Assembly: GCA_021773015.1 (NCBI GenBank)
Contig: JAJFKW010000002.1
Coordinates: 124,001-188,000 of the forward strand
From: Woeseia sp.
GTDB lineage: Bacteria; Pseudomonadota; Gammaproteobacteria; Steroidobacterales; Woeseiaceae
DNA length: 64,000 nucleotides
Direction: 5' to 3'
In this document: positions 36,092 through 45,951 of the stretch, in pieces
Layout: every line of letters begins with the position of its first letter
How positions within the stretch are numbered: position 1 is the first letter of the stretch
Made by a program: the position numbers and the translations under genes
The notes under the pieces: model-generated
The model's input: only the letters and a program-made list of their open reading frames with translations
What the model was told of the DNA's origin: nothing
The model's database searches: none

Positions 36092-37087
36092 ATGTCAGCC
36101 ATGAAAACACTTGTTTTAGGAAAGGGCGATATCGAGAAAACGATGCAGCTTTCCGACTATATCGATTCGGTAGAGGACGCATTCTGGCGTTTGGGTGAAG
36201 GTCGTATGACAGTTCCAAACGTCGTGCACATGCCCGCGCCGGATGGTGCATTTCACGTCAAATCTGCCGCGTTCGATGACGACTCTCGTTACGTCGCGGT
36301 TAAGGTAAACGGAAACTTTCCGGGTAATGCCGCGAAGCACGGGCTGCCGACAATACAGGGAGCGATTGTTCTCTGTGACGGTAAAAACGGGGCGCTATTG
36401 GCAGTAATCGATTCTATAGAGGTTACGGCGATGCGGACTGCTGCTGCGTCAGCCGTGGCCGCGAAGTATCTCGCGAGTGGTGACGCCACGGTTGCGACAG
36501 TAATCGGCTGTGGAATTCAAGGGGTTGTTCAGCTGCGCGCGTTAAACGAAGTGCTGCCATTGCAAAGTGTATTTGCAGTTGATGTGGACAAACAACGGCG
36601 CGATCAATTTGTTAGCGCAATGCGTGCAGAACTTGGGCTGGAGGTGAAATTAACGGACAGCATCGCCGATGCGACCCTTTCCAGTCAGATCATCGTTACC
36701 TGCACTTCGTCGCGAGCGCCGTATTTGGGTCCTCAACATGTCAGCGCCGGGACATTTATTGCTGCAGTAGGTGCAGACAACGATGACAAGCAAGAGCTCT
36801 ATCCGGAACTCCTCGCAAAATCGCGTGTGGTCGTCGACTTGCTCGATCAGTGCGCGGAAATTGGCGATCTGCATCACGCGCTGGACGCTGGGTTGATGAA
36901 ACGCTCGGACGTAGTCGCTGAACTTGGCGATATTGTCTGCGGCAAACAGAAACCAGGAATCAATGCCAACGACATAGTTGTCTTCGATTCAACCGGCTCT
37001 GCTATTCAGGACGTTGCTGCGGCAGGAATAATCTATGAGCGAGCCAAAGAAAAAGATATTGGGTTGTCGATGGAGTTTGCACGGTGA
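36092..37087 (+). CDS. ornithine cyclodeaminase/mu-crystallin family protein
   Basis: 331 residues. Features are 'VPNVVHMPAPDGAFHVKSAA', 'YVAVKVNGNFPGNAAKHGLP', 'VIDSIEVTAMRTAAASAVAA', then the NAD(P)-binding Rossmann segment 'ATVATVIGCGIQGVVQLRAL', and 'VDLLDQCAEIGDLHHALDAG'. The family includes ornithine cyclodeaminase, alanine dehydrogenase and ketimine or pyrroline-2-carboxylate reductases; the 'TaMRTAA' and 'GCGiQ' blocks do not tell them apart. GGGAG lies upstream of ATG 36092, and a second ATG follows at 36101. Its TGA overlaps the GTG of the M28 peptidase gene (GTGA), implying co-translation and a joint role in peptide or amino-acid use. Confidence 0.88.
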   Translation: MSAMKTLVLGKGDIEKTMQLSDYIDSVEDAFWRLGEGRMTVPNVVHMPAPDGAFHVKSAAFDDDSRYVAVKVNGNFPGNAAKHGLPTIQGAIVLCDGKNGALLAVIDSIEVTAMRTAAASAVAAKYLASGDATVATVIGCGIQGVVQLRALNEVLPLQSVFAVDVDKQRRDQFVSAMRAELGLEVKLTDSIADATLSSQIIVTCTSSRAPYLGPQHVSAGTFIAAVGADNDDKQELYPELLAKSRVVVDLLDQCAEIGDLHHALDAGLMKRSDVVAELGDIVCGKQKPGINANDIVVFDSTGSAIQDVAAAGIIYERAKEKDIGLSMEFAR

Positions 37088-38781
37088 GCGCTGCAAGAGG
37101 AGGTTGTGTTTCTACCAGAAGCGCGGTTGTAACACTTCTGATGCTATTTTTAGTAGTCAGTTGTGATCAAGCAACGCAATCAAAAAGACTGGATACTACA
37201 TCAGCGTTGAAATCTATTGATCTCATGCGACTACGGTTACACATGCTGACGTTGGCAGCAGACGAAATGGAAGGCCGTGAGGCCGCTACGCCTGGACATC
37301 AACGTGCTGCCGAATACGTAGCAGGCAAATTTGCTGAAATGGGTCTGAAGCCATTGGGCGATCAGGACTCGTATTTTCAGAGTATTGATTTTCTTGAGTC
37401 TCGTATTGACCAAGGCTCTGCCTCGATGGTCCTCCGCGTGGGCGATCAAGAAATTGAGTTTGAGTCAGGCGAAGACTTCGTCCGATCCGGAGGATTTGGA
37501 AATTCTGCGGAGTTGATTACCGCGCCGCTGGTGTTTGCCGGTTTCGGAATAAACGCACCGAATTATGGTCACGATGATTACCTGGATATAGACGTTGCAG
37601 GCAAGATCGTTGTCATTTTCAGCGGTGCGCCGCCCAATTTTTCAGCGAATGAGCGAGCCTATTTCTCTTCAACATCTGGCAAATATGCTCTAGCCACACA
37701 GCACGGCGCGGTCGGTGTCGTGACAATTCGAACCCCAGCCGACCGTAAGCGCTCGCCGTGGCCGCGAATTCAGGCAGCCTCGTTGCGGCCCGCTATGCGT
37801 TGGCTGACTTTTGACGACACGCCGCGCGATGGCTATCCCACATTGATAGGTAACGCGCGGTTGAGCCAGAGCGGCGCAGAAAAGTTAGTCAGTTCTTCGA
37901 ACAAAAATCTCAGCCAACTGATCGAGCGGCATCTAAGCGGTACGACCGGCAGCTTCGAACTTGGTATCTCCGCGACAATTACGCGAAAGTCGATACAACG
38001 ACGAACGTCGTCGCCCAATGTTGTTGCATTATTACCGGGTAGCGATCGAAATATGCGGGATGAATACCTCCTAGTAACATCGCATCTCGATCATCTTGGT
38101 TATCGATTCGTTGATGGCGAAAAAGTCGTCTACAACGGCGCCTACGACAATGCTGCAGGCGTTGCGACAATGTTGGAAATTGCGCTCGCACTGTCGAGCC
38201 ACACGACCAAACCGCGTCGGCCAGTCATATTCGCTGCAGTGACGGGCGAAGAAAAGGGGCTTCGTGGATCCGATTATCTCGCCAACAACCCGCCCGTGCC
38301 TATAGAGAACATAATTGCAAATCTCAATATCGACATGCCGTATCTTGGTTTCCCACTACAGGATGTCGAAGGCTACGGAGTGGAGCATTCTACACTTCGA
38401 GAATTGCTGGCGGATGCCGCATCGAAACTTGCACTTGAGTTGACGCCGGACTCACGCCCTGAGCTAGTTAGACTAATACGTTCCGATCAATTTTCGTTCG
38501 TAAAAAAAGGCGTTCCGGGGTTGAATCTAAAACCCGGCACAAAGACGAACTCTGCCAAATTTGATGGGCCTGCGTTGGTTGACAAATTTCTGAGTAGTCA
38601 CTATCACGAGCCAAGCGACAATGGCACACTTCCATTCAATGAGATGGGGGCGCGACAATTTGCGGAGATTTCCTTGCTGCTCGCGATCCAAATTACTGAA
38701 GACGATGACAGACCACTTTGGTACGAAGGTGACTTTTTTGGCGATCTATTCGCACGTGATAAGGCGAAGGCGAAAAAATAA
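37084..38781 (+). CDS. M28-family zinc peptidase lipoprotein with PA domain
   Basis: 565 residues. The signal peptide ends in lipobox VVSC, so the enzyme should be anchored outside the cytoplasm. A PA (protease-associated) insert lies around residues 140-240 ('APLVFAGFGINAPNYGHDDY'). The M28 metal ligands are visible: 'TSHLDHLG', 'NGAYDNAAGVA', 'TGEEKGLRGSDYL' and 'NLNIDMP', with a late His in 'SSHYHEPSD'. Family members are aminopeptidases that use two zinc ions. GTG start overlapping the upstream gene by four bases. The C-terminus is basic (ARDKAKAKK). Confidence 0.92.
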   Translation: MSAARGGCVSTRSAVVTLLMLFLVVSCDQATQSKRLDTTSALKSIDLMRLRLHMLTLAADEMEGREAATPGHQRAAEYVAGKFAEMGLKPLGDQDSYFQSIDFLESRIDQGSASMVLRVGDQEIEFESGEDFVRSGGFGNSAELITAPLVFAGFGINAPNYGHDDYLDIDVAGKIVVIFSGAPPNFSANERAYFSSTSGKYALATQHGAVGVVTIRTPADRKRSPWPRIQAASLRPAMRWLTFDDTPRDGYPTLIGNARLSQSGAEKLVSSSNKNLSQLIERHLSGTTGSFELGISATITRKSIQRRTSSPNVVALLPGSDRNMRDEYLLVTSHLDHLGYRFVDGEKVVYNGAYDNAAGVATMLEIALALSSHTTKPRRPVIFAAVTGEEKGLRGSDYLANNPPVPIENIIANLNIDMPYLGFPLQDVEGYGVEHSTLRELLADAASKLALELTPDSRPELVRLIRSDQFSFVKKGVPGLNLKPGTKTNSAKFDGPALVDKFLSSHYHEPSDNGTLPFNEMGARQFAEISLLLAIQITEDDDRPLWYEGDFFGDLFARDKAKAKK

Positions 38782-38994
38782 TATGTACAGCCAGAAATAC
38801 AGCAATAAGCTCTGACAGCCCAAAACGTCCAACTTGTGTCTGATAGCGACCGATTATGTATAATAGAAATACCGTACGGTTGCAGTAAGATTATCAACGA
38901 GTTACGTAGAGCGAGAGATATAACCGCGTGTTTTCCACTGCCGTTTTGACCGAGCCACTTGCTGATTCTACAATTGTTGAGGCGAGGCTCTTCA

Positions 38995-39240
38995 ATGCGC
39001 AATAAAAACAAGAAAAATCAGAATGATCCAAAATCAAGCCCAACTCGGCCTGAGATTGCCGTAATTCAGGGTGACGACGATCAAAAGAAGTTTGACGATG
39101 CGTTGTCGAAATGGATCTACGGAAGAGTCACCTACCGTCACCTGTATAATTTGGTGCCTATGCAATCCGTGAGTCTTATTCAGAGCATTGTTGAACGCCT
39201 TACTACCCGGCAATCCCGAAAGAGTCGGCGAGCTGTTTAG
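38995..39240 (+). CDS. small basic protein of unknown function
   Basis: 81 residues, strongly charged, beginning 'MRNKNKKNQNDPKSSPTRPE' and ending with a basic tail (TTRQSRKSRRAV). The middle, 'DDQKKFDDALSKWIYGRVTY', is helical. GAGGCGAGG precedes ATG 38995. No family recognised. It converges with the GAF-like membrane protein gene, 19 bases from its end. Confidence 0.55.
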   Translation: MRNKNKKNQNDPKSSPTRPEIAVIQGDDDQKKFDDALSKWIYGRVTYRHLYNLVPMQSVSLIQSIVERLTTRQSRKSRRAV

Positions 39241-39259
39241 TCACTCGGTGGATCGAATT

Positions 39260-40246
39260 TCAAGAGTTGAAATGCTGGTTCTGATTCAATAATTCAATTC
39301 GCAATAGATGCACGATTGGCATCAACTTCGGTAGCAAGCTCTTCCTAATGAAGTCCTTTGTACGAAAAGCATCTCTCAATGTGCTATCTATATTTAAGAC
39401 ACCAACTATATCCTGGTCCGGATTTTCCATTATCGGGATTGACAAGACCGTCGGATAATTTTTCTTTGCACCAAAAACACCATCCAACTGACTACTACTC
39501 TTGTCCTCAGAATAAGCGGGCTGTTTTTCAGTGAACGCTCGTGAGGCGCCAGCCATTGGGCCGTCTTCGCCGACAACAATATCAAAATCCTCGCGACCAT
39601 CGAGCTTTGTGCCCCAATGGCTTGTTCGCAAAATATTGCTATTATCAAACGGAAGCATGATGTACGCACATATTGTAATGCCATCGGCCTCGGACTTTCC
39701 CAATACCACTTTTGAAATCGACTCGACGGTGTGTAGCAGGAACTCAGTTGAATTTGTTTGCTGTCCTAATACCGATGTACCGCCGTTTCCGGCCACACGT
39801 TTTACGGCGCCAGCCAAAGTTCCATAGATTATAATTTCGTTTTTCTGAACATCCTTCCAAGTGGATTTCTCATACATGTCTTTCGAGTAATCCAAAATGG
39901 CGATAATTACCGAAACAAAAAAGAATAATTTGAATGCATGAACTGCAGCGGCATTGGCCGGACTTGTGGATAGGAAATCCAGGAAGCCCTGTTTTTCAGA
40001 AACTACGTGGGCTATCCAAAAAAATAACAGTAGCACGAGAATGCGAATTACTAGAGCGAGTGCAATTTGCAAAAGCCCTAAATAGGAATACTCGCGCTTT
40101 TTGGAAAAAAAACTCTTCGGGTCGAAATCGTTATCCACTCTCCAAATACTCCTGCCGGTCGCGTTTACAGCGTATGATGTAGAATGTTTGGGGCAAAAAA
40201 AAACAAACACATCGGTAAACAGACATCCGCACCAATGATTCGTCAT
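39260..40246 (-). CDS. membrane protein with GAF-like cytoplasmic domain
   Basis: 328 residues. Two strong membrane segments (about residues 60-80, IALALVIRILVLLLFFWIAH, and 103-120, AFKLFFFVSVIIAILDY) are followed by a ~200-residue soluble part with the GAF pattern: 'LHTVESISKVVLGKSEADGI', 'DFDIVVGEDGPMAGASRAFT' and 'VLSIPIMENPDQDIVGVLNI', where 'sIPI....d...GVLniDS' is the standard GAF closing. No kinase, GGDEF or other output domain follows, so any signal must pass to a partner. The start is uncertain, since the first 40 residues look poorly structured. Confidence 0.7.
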   Translation of the reverse strand: MTNHWCGCLFTDVFVFFCPKHSTSYAVNATGRSIWRVDNDFDPKSFFSKKREYSYLGLLQIALALVIRILVLLLFFWIAHVVSEKQGFLDFLSTSPANAAAVHAFKLFFFVSVIIAILDYSKDMYEKSTWKDVQKNEIIIYGTLAGAVKRVAGNGGTSVLGQQTNSTEFLLHTVESISKVVLGKSEADGITICAYIMLPFDNSNILRTSHWGTKLDGREDFDIVVGEDGPMAGASRAFTEKQPAYSEDKSSSQLDGVFGAKKNYPTVLSIPIMENPDQDIVGVLNIDSTLRDAFRTKDFIRKSLLPKLMPIVHLLRIELLNQNQHFNS

Positions 40247-40770
40247 TGGTCATACCGCGGCCCCATTATTTCGAATAGTTTGCTTTGAAATTAACGTAGA
40301 TTACGTTCCTACGTTTGTCAATACCGATATCGAGTATGCGCTAACCGGTGGGTTGGTATCACTAGGATGGGTGCTGCAGAATGTCACATTGTGGCGAATA
40401 AAATATCTAATCGAATGCCGCTGCTTTGATATTGCGAAAGGGTCGGACGAGCAAGTCTGTTAGATTTATTTGTCAGTCCATGAATAAAACTATTCGATCA
40501 ATTTATATGGATAAGACGATGTTGATGTTGTGCTCAGCGTGACTATAACGATAGATTGGATATGCAGCGTTGCTAGAGTTCGTAGTCGCGCACGGTGTCG
40601 CATCGAAAAATTATGAGCAGCTTTTCGCAGCATGCATAGCGTCAGCCTAGACGCGTATTTCGTATGGAGAAAGAGCTGGGTCTTTTTTCGAAAAAAGTCC
40701 CTGGACACGAATATGAAAACTGAACTTTCAATTGCACCAGGTGCGATCGTATACAAACAAAATTTCGAAA
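40247..40770. other. 524-bp gap with an AT-rich palindrome
   Basis: Holds a perfect 16-bp palindrome, CTTTTTTCGAAAAAAG, at 40682-40697, downstream of the lactate permease gene. It could be a weak terminator for that gene. Otherwise no gene, tRNA or repeat is evident. Confidence 0.45.
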
Positions 40771-42453
40771 TTACAATAATGGATCGCCAACACCGATGAT
40801 GTGTATCGCGATCAGGCCCATTATCCCGACAATGGCCAGATAATAGATTGTTGGCAGGAGCGTGCGTCTGAGCGTTCTGCCCTCCTGTCCCAACAGGCCC
40901 ACAGTTGCCGAGGCTGCAACCACGTTATGAATGGCAATCATGTTGCCAGCGGCCGCGCCTACCGCCTGCAATGCAACAACGAAGGCCATCGAGATGTCCA
41001 AATTCTGAGCAACACCGTACTGAAACTGTACGAACATCAAATTGCTCACTGTATTGCTACCGGCAATAAACGCACCAAGAGCACCGATGGTCGGCGCAAA
41101 CATTGGCCAGATTTGGCCGACGTTGGTCGATACCCACTGCGCCATCACGATCGGCATGCTTGCCAGTTCGGAGCCACTGCCGGAATTGATGTAGATGCGT
41201 ACCATTGGAATAGTAAAGATTAGTACAAAGCCGGCCCCAACCAGCATTCGTGACGATTCACTCAGTGCGCGGGCAAACTTGGCGGCGCGCATCTGGTGTA
41301 GAAAAATCGTAACGACGGATACGACAATAAGAATCGTCGCGGGCAAATAAAGAGGTGTCGTTGCTGCAGAAATTCCAGTGCTGAATATACTCTGCCAATC
41401 TATCCGTACGGATTTCAACCACGTGCCTATTGGCAAATCGGGCAGCCTAGTTAATACGAGTAAGGCAGCTACCAATACATAGGGTAACCATGCACGCGTT
41501 AGTGGCATCGAATTACCACGGTTATCCAATTCAATTTTTAGGTTTCCCGACCAGCTTTTTGGCCAAGCGGACTGCTCGGCAAAATCCCAATGCGTTTTTG
41601 GCTGCAAGAACCCGCGTCGCACCGCGATTGTCACAATGGCCATGCCGATTAGTGCGCCGAAAATCGAAGGGAACTCGGGTCCGAGAAATATACCCGTTAA
41701 ATAATACGGCACCGTGAACGCAACCCCACCAAATAATGCGAATGGCAGGATGGCGAAGCCTTCAGACCAGGATCGATTGCGGCCGAAAAAACGCGTCATC
41801 ATGACAACCATGAACAAAGGCATGATGCTTCCTGCGATGGCGTGCAGCGCAACGACGTTAGCCGTTACGAGTTGCAGGTATTGACCAATCTCGAGGCCGA
41901 CATTAGACATACTTTGCATGACTTCGGGACTGTCGAGGCCACCCCTGACGCCAACGAGAATCGGTGTACCGACGGCGCCGAATGTGACTGGCGTACTCTG
42001 TACCATCATCCCGAGCATGACGGCAGCCAACGCTGGGAATCCCAGCGCAACCAGCAGCGGTGCAACGATGGCGGCCGGAGTCCCAAAGCCTGACGCGCCT
42101 TCGATGAAAGAGCCAAATAACCAGGCGATGATAATGACCTGTACACGCCGGTCGGGGCTGATTTCGGAAAAGCCATGCCGAATTACGGCAAGACCACCCG
42201 AGTATTTGAGCGTATTCAAAAGCAAAATTGCGCCGAAGATGATCATCAGAATATCGAACGTGATGAACAAACCCTGGATGGTTGCCGCCGCCACCGCATT
42301 TCCAGGCATGCCCCAGACAAGTACCGCAATAGTTGCCGTCAATAAGTAGGTGACCGGCATTGCTGTTCGCGCTGCGACGCGAAATCCGACGATCAACACG
42401 CCGGCTACGAGAATCGGGGTAGCAGCAATTGTTGCAAGAAAACCTAAAGGCAT
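40771..42453 (-). CDS. lctP: L-lactate permease family transporter
   Basis: 560 residues with about twelve to fourteen membrane segments. Family blocks include '[20 protein letters not shown]', '[20 protein letters not shown]', '[20 protein letters not shown]' and the closing '[20 protein letters not shown]'. The '[12 protein letters not shown]' motif is diagnostic of LctP/LldP proton-coupled lactate (and glycolate) permeases. Length fits the family. No lactate dehydrogenase gene is adjacent, so the substrate is by family only. Confidence 0.92.
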   Translation of the reverse strand: MPLGFLATIAATPILVAGVLIVGFRVAARTAMPVTYLLTATIAVLVWGMPGNAVAAATIQGLFITFDILMIIFGAILLLNTLKYSGGLAVIRHGFSEISPDRRVQVIIIAWLFGSFIEGASGFGTPAAIVAPLLVALGFPALAAVMLGMMVQSTPVTFGAVGTPILVGVRGGLDSPEVMQSMSNVGLEIGQYLQLVTANVVALHAIAGSIMPLFMVVMMTRFFGRNRSWSEGFAILPFALFGGVAFTVPYYLTGIFLGPEFPSIFGALIGMAIVTIAVRRGFLQPKTHWDFAEQSAWPKSWSGNLKIELDNRGNSMPLTRAWLPYVLVAALLVLTRLPDLPIGTWLKSVRIDWQSIFSTGISAATTPLYLPATILIVVSVVTIFLHQMRAAKFARALSESSRMLVGAGFVLIFTIPMVRIYINSGSGSELASMPIVMAQWVSTNVGQIWPMFAPTIGALGAFIAGSNTVSNLMFVQFQYGVAQNLDISMAFVVALQAVGAAAGNMIAIHNVVAASATVGLLGQEGRTLRRTLLPTIYYLAIVGIMGLIAIHIIGVGDPLL

Positions 42454-42764
42454 GGCTTACCGGTTCTTTTCGTTTGGCCCTTCATAGCCTATATCCGCGG
42501 AAAAGCCAAGGTGGGGTGAAGATGAGTGCCTAAAAGGGCGGCGATTCGTTATTCCCAAAGATTCTTTGGACATTAATATGGATCCGCTCCGATTTCTGTC
42601 CGCCATCCAAGAAAAATAGTCTCCCTTATTATCATTGCGGATGTTTTGCAGGTTAGTAGTTGCAATTATCACATTCACTAGCAATTTGTCGTACTTCTCG
42701 TCGGATTCGTCTCTGTCACGATTCTTGAAACGAACAGCCTATTAGCCTGGATTTTCGGTTAACA
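42454..42764. other. 311-bp gap without a supported gene
   Basis: Divergent region between lctP and a small membrane protein gene, so it should hold both promoters. A loose GATCC-type string (GGATCCGCTCCGATTTC near 42580) resembles the dispersed motif. Confidence 0.4.
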
Positions 42765-43169
42765 ATGAAACCCCGCATCAAATACATGGGTCTTGCTCTT
42801 TTACTGTCACCACTGGCAGCAACACTGCCTATCTTTGTCTTCGCTATTGCCGAAGCTTTTGTCTTTCCGCAACTCAAATATGGGTTCTATACTTGGCAGT
42901 TTATCGCGTTGGTTGCTACCGCCATTGCGTACACAACTACATTTCTGATTGGATTGCCGATTCATTTGATTTTGTGCCGCATCAACCGAGCCACAGTATC
43001 GAATCACGTGCTTGCTGGTGTCATTATCGCTCTCGTTCCAAGTGGGGCAGTTCTATCAGGTGGCACGATTGGCGACGATGCGATGTACCCTTTGCTATTC
43101 ATTGTATGTTCGGCTGCCGTTTCATGGGTGTTTGGGCTAACTACAGCGACCTTCTATCGGAGAAGCTAG
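42765..43169 (+). CDS. small four-helix membrane protein
   Basis: 134 residues with four hydrophobic segments (YMGLALLLSPLAATLPIFVF; FIALVATAIAYTTTFLIGLP; VLAGVIIALVPSGAVLSGG; LLFIVCSAAVSWVFGLTTAT). No family recognised and only a weak ribosome site. The strong and regular hydrophobic pattern supports a real gene. Function unknown. Confidence 0.6.
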   Translation: MKPRIKYMGLALLLSPLAATLPIFVFAIAEAFVFPQLKYGFYTWQFIALVATAIAYTTTFLIGLPIHLILCRINRATVSNHVLAGVIIALVPSGAVLSGGTIGDDAMYPLLFIVCSAAVSWVFGLTTATFYRRS

Positions 43170-43345
43170 GCGATCGATCCCGTTCCGAGCAGTAAGGCGT
43201 TGTGATCGCGCCGACGGTTTCCGTATTGCAATTTATCAGTGGCCAGACGGCTTAATTCGACTAAATTTGGCGTGTGCACCGTACCGAGTGTTCGCGGTCA
43301 GAGGGGAGCACTTCATGGTAGTTTAGACCACTGCCCCTTTTAAGA

Positions 43346-44029
43346 TCATTGATTGGCAAAACTTCGTTCGTTCGACGTGACGGCCATTTTCTCACGCTCT
43401 TGGTTGTGTAATCGAAGATCCATTATCGTTTTGAGCAATACAAGAATAAGCAGTGCCGGCAGGGGGCTGCCAAGCCGAAGTACGAATACGCCACCCGCAA
43501 TAACTGTGATATGCAATATCAATATCCGTCCGTAAGGCCGAAACATCAATGCAAACAGTCCAATATTCTGGTATTCAGTTTTTTCTATAAAATTGTTGAA
43601 GTATGAATAAGTGTGGCTAAACGCAATTGCCGCAACTCCGATCCAGTACTCGGGTTTCCAAAATGTTTGAATTGATTGGGCAAGGGAGGGTTCGGCGGCG
43701 GAGTCCTGGAAAAAAACTAGAATAACAGCCAAATGACCTAGACAGAAAACGCCATAGTGCACGATGAAAAACGCAATCATGAACAACTTCACAACATTGA
43801 ACGCTGCGGTAAAGTCGTTGGTATCACCCTGAATCGAAATTCCGGTATTTTTCGGGACCGGCGAAATACCAGAAAGGATGTTGCCGACCTCGCTTTTCAT
43901 CATCCGTTTAACATTGATGACCCCAATGACAACGCTCTCGGTCCAGTACAAGGTGATGATATCGCGCACATTCCAATCAAGTTGAACCACTCCAAACAGC
44001 GGTATCAAATTGGCAAGAATTAGTATCAA
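43346..44029 (-). CDS. DUF6498-like membrane protein
   Basis: 227 residues with about five membrane segments. The opening 'NLIPLFGVVQLDWNVRDIIT', 'LYWTESVVIGVINVKRMM' and the later 'FFIVHYGVFCLGHLAVILVF' and 'LFALMFRPYGRILILHITVI' follow the pattern of DUF6498, where 'lyW.E..iig..n..km' and 'ff..HYg.F...H...i' recur. The start looks like TTG 44029, with no strong ribosome site. Function unknown. Confidence 0.75.
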   Translation of the reverse strand: MILILANLIPLFGVVQLDWNVRDIITLYWTESVVIGVINVKRMMKSEVGNILSGISPVPKNTGISIQGDTNDFTAAFNVVKLFMIAFFIVHYGVFCLGHLAVILVFFQDSAAEPSLAQSIQTFWKPEYWIGVAAIAFSHTYSYFNNFIEKTEYQNIGLFALMFRPYGRILILHITVIAGGVFVLRLGSPLPALLILVLLKTIMDLRLHNQEREKMAVTSNERSFANQ

Positions 44030-44412
44030 CGATGATCGCTTGGTATCGATTTTTCGAAATCCTCACTTGACGGTACAACTATGCAGAATGTCCCCAGTAG
44101 CTGCGGAATCGTAACCACAATTGACCATTGGTGCGTGTAGCGACTGCTCATATTTCTGCATCACAAGTAAAAGGGTGGATCCGAGTATTCGTAGTCGGGA
44201 TTTCGCCTGATCTCAAAAATCGCGGTGATCTGCGGACTCGGAGTCACATACAGTACGCTGATCAGTAAACGCCTATCGTAGCGCTAGACTAATAGCGCCC
44301 AACCCATAACTTCTAGTAGGTTCTTGCTACAGGGTAACTACGGCATGAAGTGCAAAGAAATCAACCAAAAATTAGCGGCACTGCCCCTATTTAATCTCGG
44401 CATGACTAGCCA
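44030..44412. other. 383-bp gap without a supported gene
   Basis: Between the DUF6498-like gene start and the end of the FKBP-Sel1 gene. I see no gene, RNA or clear terminator; a CACTGCCCCTATTT string near 44380 is a distant look-alike of the dispersed motif. Confidence 0.4.
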
Positions 44413-45711
44413 TCAGTCGAACTCCCCATTGCACGCATCACGAATAACAATGTCTCGGTTGAAATCGACATTGTCGCTATTCTTCGGGTCGCAATAGAAG
44501 TCGCCACTATTACCGTACGGTCCGTAAGTGCGATCGCCACATCTACCATAGGGTCCCCATCCGCGGCACTGCACTTCCTCGGTACATCCTATTAAGTCGC
44601 AGTCGTCTATTTGGGTATAACATTCCACTATGCGTTTGTTGACTTCCGCATGGCATTGGACGAGTTTCGCCTCCTCGGTATCGTTTGTAGCTTTTTGAGT
44701 CTCACCGCCTGATAACTGGAAGCTCAACCATGTTAGGTCATCTGCATCAAATAGGTAACGTGTCTGCGGCGTGATGGCGGAGTTGATGTTCCACAATGCG
44801 ATGCCGGAAGGTGCAGCACCCCGTTCCGCGGACACATGCGACCATTTGAGCGCTAATGGCACATTGCGAACTGCTGGATCGTCATATCCCATGTATAGGT
44901 GGGCCAAGATCGACTGGGCGTTGGTATCGCCTTGTTGCGCGGCGCGTTCGTACCAACCTATGGCCTTCTTTAAATCTATCGGAAATCCGTGGCCAAATCG
45001 ATAGCCTCTGCCTAGCGTTGATTGCGCGCCGGCGTGCCCATCTTCTGCCCACTGGCGAACGAGACTCCGCCGCAACTCCGATTTCAATGCGTCATTTCCA
45101 AACTCCTTTAACTTGCTCGTCGCATCAACTACAGCGGGCTGTGTTTCCATAGTCCCGTTCGCAACAATTGGGGACTGGCTTGCAAGGTTGCTCCTTTTGA
45201 CTGCCGAAGCTACTGTTTCGAGAGAGATCTCAAACACCAATGTCGATCCGGGTGGAACTTGTTCGCCGGACCCACGCTGTCCAAAGGCTAACTGCGGCGC
45301 CATTGTTAGCTCGCGAATTTCACCAACCTTCATGCCAACGATGCCGTTATCCCAACCAGGTAAGACGTGGCCCGCGCCGAGCGTAAATTCAAATTTCCGT
45401 CCTCGGTCAACAGAACTATCGATTTGGACTCCGCGACTATTTTTTGCGGAACCGTCATGCAGCCAGCCAGTATAGTGCACCGATATTTTGTCACCGACGT
45501 CTGCCACGGCGCCGGTTCCCTTTTGCAGAACGCGCATGGTTAATCCCGGTTCGATCTCGACATCCGTTTCTTCGGCGAGTGCAACAATCGGTATGGCGAG
45601 CGTGTCGCTAATACCGGCGTTAATATCCATCTTTCCTTCAGCGACGTCCTGACTGCAGGCGGCGATAAGCATCAAAAAAACCAGCAATATACCGAGACTA
45701 GTTGCTTTCAT
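44413..45711 (-). CDS. FKBP-type peptidyl-prolyl isomerase fused to Sel1 repeats, lipoprotein
   Basis: 432 residues. Signal peptide with lipobox LIAAC. An FKBP domain spans ~55-165: 'GLTMRVLQKGTGAVADVGDK', 'ISVHYTGWLHDGSAKNSRGV', 'DSSVDRGRKFEFTLGAGHVL', 'PGWDNGIVGMKVGEIRELTM' and 'GERG'-like 'AFGQRGSGEQVPPGSTLVFE', complete with the active-site aromatics. Residues ~220-320 hold two to three Sel1/TPR-like units ('AGAQSTLGRGYRFGHGFPID', 'GWYERAAQQGDTNAQSILAH'). A Cys-rich tail follows ('CYTQIDDCDLIGCTEEVQCR'). The enzyme should catalyse proline isomerisation during folding outside the cytoplasm; Sel1 units suggest protein binding. This combination is unusual. Confidence 0.88.
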   Translation of the reverse strand: MKATSLGILLVFLMLIAACSQDVAEGKMDINAGISDTLAIPIVALAEETDVEIEPGLTMRVLQKGTGAVADVGDKISVHYTGWLHDGSAKNSRGVQIDSSVDRGRKFEFTLGAGHVLPGWDNGIVGMKVGEIRELTMAPQLAFGQRGSGEQVPPGSTLVFEISLETVASAVKRSNLASQSPIVANGTMETQPAVVDATSKLKEFGNDALKSELRRSLVRQWAEDGHAGAQSTLGRGYRFGHGFPIDLKKAIGWYERAAQQGDTNAQSILAHLYMGYDDPAVRNVPLALKWSHVSAERGAAPSGIALWNINSAITPQTRYLFDADDLTWLSFQLSGGETQKATNDTEEAKLVQCHAEVNKRIVECYTQIDDCDLIGCTEEVQCRGWGPYGRCGDRTYGPYGNSGDFYCDPKNSDNVDFNRDIVIRDACNGEFD

Positions 45712-45951
45712 CGTTGTAATACACATTCGTGGATATCAATTTTCTATTTGGCGTGATTGTAGAGACAGTGACCATATCGAATAGATACGCTCGCTGTCCC
45801 GATAAAAAACTGTCGGAATGATTTACAAAACCTGTACAACGCCGGAGTCGTCTCCGGATAAAGCATTGATATAGTTTGCCTTTCAGGATTTGGTACGAAT
45901 ATTGCGTTAGATAAAGGGAGCCTGGATGAAGCTGGGCGAGATGCGGAGAGA

